From contig DXYG01000033.1 of the NCBI GenBank assembly GCA_019415925.1, positions 1 through 25,770 on the forward strand: DNA of 25,770 nucleotides, read 5' to 3'. The position numbers and the translations under genes are program-made. Below are positions 19,689 to 25,770 of the stretch, piece after piece; within the stretch, counting starts at the first letter, position 1, and each line of letters opens with the position of its first letter. The stretch comes from Clostridiales bacterium (GTDB lineage: Bacteria > Bacillota > Clostridia > Oscillospirales > Acutalibacteraceae). The notes beneath the pieces are model-generated. The model was not told where the DNA came from. It worked only from the letters and a program-made list of their open reading frames with translations, and ran no database searches.

Positions 19689-21542
19689 TCAAACCTCCCA
19701 AATCGTTTCATCGCCGCAGATATTGCGGATTTTCAGGCGAAGCGGTTTTTGTTCACTGCGTATTTTACCGTCCCAGAAGTCCTTTGTTTTAGTTCCGTTT
19801 ACGATAACAAAACCGTTTTTATCAATTTTGATTTCACGGTCGGAATGCCATTCACCTTCTATTGCAGTACAATCAACGCTCAAAAACTCAATAAGTTCCA
19901 ACCCTTCCTCGCTGATTTCAATCGGCTTATAGGGTTTCTTTGCCGTGGAATTAAGGAGTGCTTTTTGGTTAAACTCAACTATTTTTGAAATCACACGGTC
20001 GCTTATGAATTTATCAATGGTAACAACATATCCGTCAAAGATGTCGTCGTGTATTTCTTCAGTGTGGAATTCTGTATAATCGCCGATGACAACATCATCA
20101 AGAACTTCTTTCAGGTCTCTCAACTCTATTTCGATAGTAGTACTGTCATCTTCTTTGATAAACTGTTGAATTTCCGCTTCATCGGTAATATCTATGTAAT
20201 AGACGATTACTTTCTTGATATTGCTGTCTAAATCGGGGATAGCCTGATGAATAATTCTGTTCATCATAACCTTATCAAGCAGTTTTGAACTGCTGTCCAT
20301 TAAGTTCGGAACATAAACCGGAATAGTTCCCATTTTACTGTCAGAGATAGAGCCTTCCCAGAATGAGTCAAGAGAATCCTCGTTTTTCAGCCCAGGGATA
20401 AGTGACTTGATTTTATCCATTGTCTGAACAGGGTTGCGATAGAGCTGAACGCCGTCTTTAATTTCAAGAACATCAAATTCTGCGCCGTCTGTTTTCAAAC
20501 GGTCACGGGTGGTTTGAATAGAGTTGAGTCCGATATCACAATGAATAAACTTGCGACCGAGTTTATTTGCAACAGCGGCAGTTACACCACTACCACCGAA
20601 AAAGTCGGCAACAAGCATACCTTCGTTGGAAGAAGCCTGAATGATGTATGATAATAATCTTTCAGGTTTTTGAGTTGCATAAGAAAAAGCAGAATCTAAA
20701 GACTGATCTGAACTTTTAGAAATGCTCCAAACATCATCAAGTTCTTTCCCTTCTTTCATGTAACTGCGATTTTCTCGTCCTTCAAAATAAGTGATTTTAT
20801 ACCTTCTTCCATTCTCGTCTACTTTATCATATCTTTTGAGCGTCGTTTCAGAATATTCTTCATAGACTGGATTATACGTGAAATCTTCAGAATTAGCATA
20901 TCGATAAATTACATCGTGTTTTTTAGAAAAATCTCTTTTAGGGGAAACACCACCTGTATATGACCATACAATTTCATTGCGAAAATTTTGTTCTCCAAAA
21001 ATTTCATCAAGCAGTATTTTCACATAATGACAAATATGCCAATCAAGATGCACATAAATAGATGTCGTTTCGCTCATTACAGATTTAATCGCCATAAGGT
21101 TTTCATACATCCAGTTGAGATACTTTTCCTTATCCCAGACATCGCCGTACATCTTTTCCTCAAAGGCTTTTAACTCGTCAATGTCAAGCTCCTGTTCGGC
21201 TTTTGCAATAGCTTCTGCGACTTTCGGGTTGCGGCGAATATATACTTTCTTTGCATAGTCTGCACCGCTGGCAAAGGGCGGATCAATATATACAAGGTCA
21301 ACCTGAATTCCTTGTTCTTTTAAGTAAGCACACGCAGAAACACATTCGCCGCGAATAACCATATTACCGTCAGCATTTTCGCCCACGGTTTCCTGCTTTT
21401 CCATTTCATATAAAGGCATACCACGCTGGAGTGTCATAGAAACTTCATCAGCGCCCTTGTATTTAAGTATTCTGTTAAAATTACCAAGCACAGCTTGCCC
21501 TTCTACCGTCTCTGGTATAAAAGATACATATTTAATCGGCAT
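19689..21542 (-). CDS. mod: Type III restriction-modification methyltransferase, Mod subunit
   Basis: 617 residues. The catalytic motif IV, VDLVYIDPPFAS (D87-PPF), precedes motif I, VADFFGGSGVTAAVANKLGR (about 312-331), the beta-class N6-adenine order used by Type III Mod. YVHLDWHICHYVK and IVWSYTGG are family features, and the middle (about 200-290) should be the target-recognition part. It has F for Y in DPPY. Mod methylates one strand of an asymmetric site and supplies specificity to Res. Unusually, mod lies fourth in the operon, downstream of res. GGGGGAAAAT lies upstream of ATG 21542, 3 bp after the preceding stop. Confidence 0.93.
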   Translation of the reverse strand: MPIKYVSFIPETVEGQAVLGNFNRILKYKGADEVSMTLQRGMPLYEMEKQETVGENADGNMVIRGECVSACAYLKEQGIQVDLVYIDPPFASGADYAKKVYIRRNPKVAEAIAKAEQELDIDELKAFEEKMYGDVWDKEKYLNWMYENLMAIKSVMSETTSIYVHLDWHICHYVKILLDEIFGEQNFRNEIVWSYTGGVSPKRDFSKKHDVIYRYANSEDFTYNPVYEEYSETTLKRYDKVDENGRRYKITYFEGRENRSYMKEGKELDDVWSISKSSDQSLDSAFSYATQKPERLLSYIIQASSNEGMLVADFFGGSGVTAAVANKLGRKFIHCDIGLNSIQTTRDRLKTDGAEFDVLEIKDGVQLYRNPVQTMDKIKSLIPGLKNEDSLDSFWEGSISDSKMGTIPVYVPNLMDSSSKLLDKVMMNRIIHQAIPDLDSNIKKVIVYYIDITDEAEIQQFIKEDDSTTIEIELRDLKEVLDDVVIGDYTEFHTEEIHDDIFDGYVVTIDKFISDRVISKIVEFNQKALLNSTAKKPYKPIEISEEGLELIEFLSVDCTAIEGEWHSDREIKIDKNGFVIVNGTKTKDFWDGKIRSEQKPLRLKIRNICGDETIWEV

Positions 21543-21545
21543 TTT

Positions 21546-21941
21546 TTATTTTCCCCCGTTTTTAAGTATGGAATTTGCGACACCCTCTACGGCTGCGGTA
21601 ATAAAAGCCGTTGCGACGGTTTTTATTGTATCCAACGCAAGAGGAAGCCCTCTTTGCGTTATTGTATCTTTGGTTTTTCTCCAAATAGAGTTGTCACGTA
21701 TCTTGTCTAAGTAGTCGTTGCCTTCCCAAGTGAGGGCACTTACTTCAAAATAATAAATATCGCCATCAGCATATTGAGCCTTGTAATCGGAAATTAGCCC
21801 TGCATCATAAAGAATTTTGCAATGATAAGCAACTGTTGGCATATCGTAACCTTGAATTTCGAGATCATAAATAGCTGTTGATATATACTGCTTTTCAATT
21901 TGAAGTAAGATTTCTCTTACTAAATCCATATCTCGTTTCAT
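21546..21941 (-). CDS. DUF2513-family protein with hydrophobic tail
   Basis: 131 residues. The N-terminal 90 resemble DUF2513 winged-helix proteins: MKRDMDLVREILLQIEKQYI, then DMPTVAYHCKILYDAGLISD, then SALTWEGNDYLDKIRDNSIW. Residues 100-128 form an unusually hydrophobic, Ala-rich helix (ALDTIKTVATAFITAAVEG), which could be a membrane or packing segment. The family is common in phages and mobile elements, function unknown. GGAGGAATAA lies in the tail of the previous gene, with a 2-bp gap. In this operon it may act as regulator or small effector. Confidence 0.75.
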   Translation of the reverse strand: MKRDMDLVREILLQIEKQYISTAIYDLEIQGYDMPTVAYHCKILYDAGLISDYKAQYADGDIYYFEVSALTWEGNDYLDKIRDNSIWRKTKDTITQRGLPLALDTIKTVATAFITAAVEGVANSILKNGGK

Positions 21942-21943
21942 AT

Positions 21944-22789
21944 TTATTCCTCCGATTTTTTGATGGATATAACCATTCTAATAAGAACACCAGTTTGATA
22001 AAGCAAAAACTCCAACAATTTTTCATCAACAGCGTCATTGTGTTTAGCAATACGATCATTGATATTTTTATATGAATTTATCAAGGATTGAAATAGCCCA
22101 GAAATACCGGAATCCACCCCTTGTTCACCAAGATATTTACATATCTCATTCTTGTTCTTTTCCAGATTTTTAGTGTTGCCAAGAAATTCTTGAAGGAATG
22201 TTTCAAGTGCCTTTCTAAGGTTGTCTGCAACATCACGAATATAAATGCCTTCAGAATATTGTTTTAATGCGGTTACATAGGTTTTGCGTGAGTTAGGATA
22301 ATCATTAAGCCATTCAAGCGGTTCAGACACAAGTGCATCATCAAGTTCCTTTGCACCTTTTGGAAAAATGAAGTATTCTCCTTCATTCTCTAATAAATCG
22401 AACAGGATATGTGATTCATCGAGCATTTTACAAAGCAAATTTGAAAAGTTAGATCTTTTCCACGCATCCTCTGAATACTTTTCTGTTTTTACAGAATTTA
22501 CGAGCGCAACATAATAGGAAAGAAACTCATTAAGAGAGTTAGTTCGTTCAATAATTGATAGACAATGTTCAAAGCGGTACTTTTGATGATAATCATAGCA
22601 ATAATCAGTGTTAATAGGCGTTCCTGTTATATTGCAAAATGTATAATATTCTTCCATGTCTATACATTCCGAATAACAATCATTAGAAACCGTATTCAAA
22701 ATATTAAAAATTTTCACCTTAAAGTATTTAAATTTTTCCTTATCGCAAAAACCTATCCCAAGTTTTTCCCTATAATCCACGAAATCCAA
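21944..22789 (-). CDS. Unknown 281-aa protein, HEPN/Abi-C-like C-terminus
   Basis: TTG start at 22787-22789 with AAGGAGGAG inside the res tail. The N-terminal half has no recognised domain and carries aromatic and cysteine residues (FCNITGTPINTDYCYDYHQK). The C-terminal 100 residues are all-helical: VADNLRKALETFLQEFLGNT, then SLINSYKNINDRIAKHNDAV, then LLEFLLYQTGVLIRMVI. This layout resembles HEPN/abortive-infection C-terminal domains, where an R-x-H-type pair cuts RNA; here R and H are only four apart (RIAKH), so activity is unsure. Its place between res and mod suggests an abortive or regulatory role. Confidence 0.6.
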   Translation of the reverse strand: MDFVDYREKLGIGFCDKEKFKYFKVKIFNILNTVSNDCYSECIDMEEYYTFCNITGTPINTDYCYDYHQKYRFEHCLSIIERTNSLNEFLSYYVALVNSVKTEKYSEDAWKRSNFSNLLCKMLDESHILFDLLENEGEYFIFPKGAKELDDALVSEPLEWLNDYPNSRKTYVTALKQYSEGIYIRDVADNLRKALETFLQEFLGNTKNLEKNKNEICKYLGEQGVDSGISGLFQSLINSYKNINDRIAKHNDAVDEKLLEFLLYQTGVLIRMVISIKKSEE

Positions 22790-22791
22790 TA

Positions 22792-25659
22792 TTACTCCTC
22801 CTTAAAAAAACCACATATCTTCTTATGAGTCAACAATATTCTATCTTTTTCAGGTAGCGTATCTTCCAAATACAGATAATCAAAACGCTCGTAACCGTAT
22901 ACGGCGTTATTTTGCTTTGAAAATTCGGTTTCCATAAATGTTTTCTTATCCTTGAATGTAGGATCTTTTGCGTAAATCTCGCCTTTTGTTTCTACAATGA
23001 TAATCTTGTGGATTTTACCATCTTTACGCTTGATAATAAGAAAGTCGGGCGTATAAATACCGATATAGCTCCATTTGCCGCCGCTTCTCTTATAACACTT
23101 AATCTTAAACTCAGTCATAGCTCTGTCGCCGTTATAATAAACTTCCAGACCGAGCTTTTCTATCTCATCAAAAGACAAAACCTCTTTTAAGAAAGTTTGC
23201 TCAAAGCCACTGTCGGTGTGATAAGGCAGATAATGGAACGAGCAATTTTTGTTAATGTGCGATGTGTTCTGTGCTTTCAAAGCGTCTGCGATAGCCTGAT
23301 TTCCTGTTTCTTCTGCTAATTCAATCAATTTTTGAGTTTTAGCATCTATTTTAAGTTTGCCTTTATCATCTAAAATAATATTTTCGACAATATTTTGTTC
23401 AGGATAGTAGTCCTGTGGCTTATCAGTATAAACTTTGGGAGTGAAGTTTGCGATATTCAAAAGGTTCGCTTCTTTTGGTATCAGTTCCTCTGTGGTATTA
23501 AAGTCCAACTTATCACAGAAAGCCTTACGGATATTAGCTTCAACTAATTTACGATTATATTTTGAACTATAATAACGAGAACCGTTCTTTTCGTATGTAA
23601 TCTTCTGAAATACTATTTGCAACTGTTCTTCATAAATCATCAGTTCCTCGATGGTGGGCGAACCAAAACCGCCCTTCATTATTCCATATATCCAAGTGAT
23701 GAATGTTGCAGGCTCGTTACCGTATTCTGTATCGTCAACGCTTATACTGGTTTTACTTTTATCCATCGAAAGGTCTGTTGTTTTGATAATGCTAATGTTA
23801 TTCTGTGCTGAATCAGCTGAAACTGCAATATCTCTTTTAGGGTCAGCTTTTTCAACAGTAAGCGTATCATAGTTGATTTTTAGCTGGTAAAAATCAACTT
23901 TCGGCAGTTTTAAATATGTCATTCTGTTATATCTTTTTAGTGGCTTTTTTTCGTTATTAGCAGAGGAAAATTCCTTAAGTGTTATATGGTGCTGTTTTTC
24001 AAGCTGCATATTCAATTTTGCCGCATTGCTTTCATTTAAATAAATGAGTGCCGTTTCAGAATTTTCTTTTATTACTTGGCGCAAACAGCGACAAGAGGTT
24101 TGTAAAACCATATTTGTAGGGCAGTCCCCTTCTTGAGATAATATTATCCCAGTAAGGCTTCGACAATCCCAGCCTTCTTTACCTATCTGAACAAGCAATA
24201 CTATACGAATACGTGATATGGATTTATCCAGAATTTCGAACTGCATTTGGCTATCCACAGGTATCTTGTACTGCTTATTACCCCTATGAAATTTGAGAAT
24301 CGTATCAGTGCCAAGTCCATATTCGGTTGCAATACGAGATACTAAAGGATAAACAACTTCTTCTAATTTTTCGATAGTACCGCAGTAAATGCCGAGTTTA
24401 GCAGTCAGTCCGTCTGCATAAACAGTATCTTTATATGTATCAAGAAATTCCCTAACACCTTTTTCGATAATCAAACTGCTGTCAGCAATATCTACAATTT
24501 TAACTACAGGACATTTCAAAAAATTACCAACTCCATCAATAAGTGGATAGTAATAAACAATATTTGTGATTTCTGCCGTACCGATTGAGAGAGAATCTAA
24601 AACTTCAAATTTTTCAACTTTTTCCAGATAAGGAGTACCTGAAAAACCGATGACAGAATTCACTGTGTTGTTTTGCGCCCATTTATTAACAACTGCACGC
24701 AGTTTGATTTCATCACTAACAGCATGATGAACTTCATCGATAAAAATTGACAATGATGGTAATTTACCTATAAGGTTGCGTAATTCATTGGCTTGTCTGT
24801 CCTTTTCGTCATCGCTTTCCTCAAATAAGCTGATCTGTCCGTCCTTTTCTTTGATACGGTCAAGAATGACTTTTTCAGCATTTGTAACTGCAACTAAACC
24901 GAACAGTTCAGCAAAAGGCTGATGATTTGCAATTTTTTGAACATTCGGATTTTTTGTTTTATTTGATTTTTTTGCTGTTTTTCCCTGATCTAATACTTCA
25001 AAGGAAATCATACGCTTGATTTTTGTGGCGGCAGGTTCAGGAATAATCCATGCGGGATTAAAATTCTGTATAGTTTTAAGGCTTGGCACTACAGAAGATT
25101 TTAGTCCGGAAGGAGCAAATATAATGAAGTTATGAGCAAACGCAGGATTTGTCGGTTCATTAAGCGCAAAATACAAATCAAGATAGATGAACGCTGCCAT
25201 CAGGTAAGTTTTTCCTGCGCCCATTGGTAAGCTAAATAAATAATCTGTATAAGTAACTCCGTAAAAGATATTGTGGAAAAATTTATCATAATCAATACTT
25301 GTCGGCTCTTTCTTAATCTGCTCTTCAAGTTTTTCCGAGACCTGTTCACCTTTATCATTTTTCAGCCGAGAGTATTCAAACAACGCAGTAGCTGCAGGTT
25401 TTTCTTCCAAATATTTGCGAGTGTCAGTTGATAACTCTATTTTATTCAGATCGATAGAGTTGAACTCACCTTGCCTAAATAAAATCTCTAAAGGTTTACT
25501 TCTACAACAGATTTTTAGGAACAGATATATTTTTATTGCATCAATCTGCGCATCTCTCATCTGACCTATTTTTATTATATATTCAATTATATTGTTTACG
25601 GTACAAAATTCAGAGTTGTACCATTCTTCACATTTATTCTCAATCATTTTGTAGAACAT
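22792..25659 (-). CDS. res: Type III restriction endonuclease, Res subunit
   Basis: 955 residues. Superfamily 2 helicase core: Walker A PMGAGKT (about 145-151), DEVHH box (308-312), SGTP motif III (340-343), and the distal motifs IGKEGWDCRSLTGIILSQEG and VLQTSCRCLRQ. The C-terminal nuclease is PD-(D/E)xK: P871-D872 (YTPDFLI) and E890-T-K892 (IIVETKG). Res with Mod translocates or slides along DNA and cuts when two unmodified sites are met. ATG 25659 has GAGGA upstream and a consensus-like promoter at 25693-25721. It is complete in this window and first in the operon, the reverse of the usual mod-res order. Confidence 0.94.
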   Translation of the reverse strand: MFYKMIENKCEEWYNSEFCTVNNIIEYIIKIGQMRDAQIDAIKIYLFLKICCRSKPLEILFRQGEFNSIDLNKIELSTDTRKYLEEKPAATALFEYSRLKNDKGEQVSEKLEEQIKKEPTSIDYDKFFHNIFYGVTYTDYLFSLPMGAGKTYLMAAFIYLDLYFALNEPTNPAFAHNFIIFAPSGLKSSVVPSLKTIQNFNPAWIIPEPAATKIKRMISFEVLDQGKTAKKSNKTKNPNVQKIANHQPFAELFGLVAVTNAEKVILDRIKEKDGQISLFEESDDEKDRQANELRNLIGKLPSLSIFIDEVHHAVSDEIKLRAVVNKWAQNNTVNSVIGFSGTPYLEKVEKFEVLDSLSIGTAEITNIVYYYPLIDGVGNFLKCPVVKIVDIADSSLIIEKGVREFLDTYKDTVYADGLTAKLGIYCGTIEKLEEVVYPLVSRIATEYGLGTDTILKFHRGNKQYKIPVDSQMQFEILDKSISRIRIVLLVQIGKEGWDCRSLTGIILSQEGDCPTNMVLQTSCRCLRQVIKENSETALIYLNESNAAKLNMQLEKQHHITLKEFSSANNEKKPLKRYNRMTYLKLPKVDFYQLKINYDTLTVEKADPKRDIAVSADSAQNNISIIKTTDLSMDKSKTSISVDDTEYGNEPATFITWIYGIMKGGFGSPTIEELMIYEEQLQIVFQKITYEKNGSRYYSSKYNRKLVEANIRKAFCDKLDFNTTEELIPKEANLLNIANFTPKVYTDKPQDYYPEQNIVENIILDDKGKLKIDAKTQKLIELAEETGNQAIADALKAQNTSHINKNCSFHYLPYHTDSGFEQTFLKEVLSFDEIEKLGLEVYYNGDRAMTEFKIKCYKRSGGKWSYIGIYTPDFLIIKRKDGKIHKIIIVETKGEIYAKDPTFKDKKTFMETEFSKQNNAVYGYERFDYLYLEDTLPEKDRILLTHKKICGFFKEE

Positions 25660-25692
25660 AAATTATCCTCGCTATATTTTGATTATTTTGAT

Positions 25693-25721
25693 ATTATATC
25701 ATAATTTAATTCTTAATTCAA
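25693..25721 (-). promoter_or_regulatory. Promoter of the Type III operon
   Basis: Minus-strand TTGAAT (25716-25721), 17-bp spacer, TATAAT (25693-25698), about 35 bp upstream of the res start. Confidence 0.75.
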
Positions 25722-25742
25722 TATTATTACTGTAGCTTATTA

Positions 25743-25770
25743 CTGTCTCTTATACACATCTGACGCTGCC
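25743..25770. other. Nextera transposase adapter contamination
   Basis: The last 28 bases, beginning CTGTCTCTTATACACATCTG, match the Illumina Nextera mosaic-end adapter and read primer extension. They are not genomic and should be trimmed. The island continues an unknown distance beyond 25742. Confidence 0.95.

Overview
The window looks like one contig end from a spore-forming, low-GC gut Firmicute (Clostridia, Ruminococcaceae-like). The support is dipicolinate synthase genes (dpaA/dpaB), a SpoIIQ-like LytM protein, strong AGGAGG ribosome sites, consensus TTGACA-17-TATAAT promoters and Tn916-type accessory genes. The last 28 bases match Illumina Nextera adapter sequence, so the right edge is a library artefact and not biology.

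1 to about 10.4 kb is the regulatory and recombination end of an integrative element. A broken HxlR regulator comes first. An ImmR/ImmA-type pair (XRE repressor, metallopeptidase) follows, split by an IS30-family insertion (1108-2963) that is flanked by 13-bp direct repeats. Divergent from the repressor is a DNA-damage-flavoured operon: Y-family polymerase, an S24/UmuD-like protein that lacks the catalytic serine, an 83-aa unknown, a second ImmA/IrrE peptidase and a Com-like zinc-ribbon protein. Next is a structured leader with a terminator-like hairpin, a 13-codon leader peptide and a hairpin that hides the ribosome site of a sigma-factor-like gene. Then come a MazF-type toxin with a cysteine-rich tail, four tandem excisionase-like paralogues and a Tn916-type tyrosine integrase. 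No conjugation genes are present, so only part of the element is seen.

10.4 to 17.9 kb is ordinary chromosome: two tRNA-Ser genes, a hemolysin III/PAQR membrane protein, a GNAT acetyltransferase with a cupin, a small basic protein, dpaAB, a cytidylate-kinase-like protein, a 23-codon ORF, the SpoIIQ-like protein, a HAD-family protein whose nucleophile aspartate is replaced by glycine, and tRNA-Pro.

18.2 to 25.7 kb, just past tRNA-Pro, is a minus-strand defence operon: res, a HEPN/Abi-like unknown, a DUF2513 protein, mod and a DUF4062 protein. Gaps are 2-4 bp and each tested ribosome site lies in the tail of the gene before it. This is a Type III restriction-modification system with three unusual passengers.

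The two most interesting items are the leader-peptide attenuator in front of the element's sigma gene (6394-6577) and the five-gene Type III-based operon.
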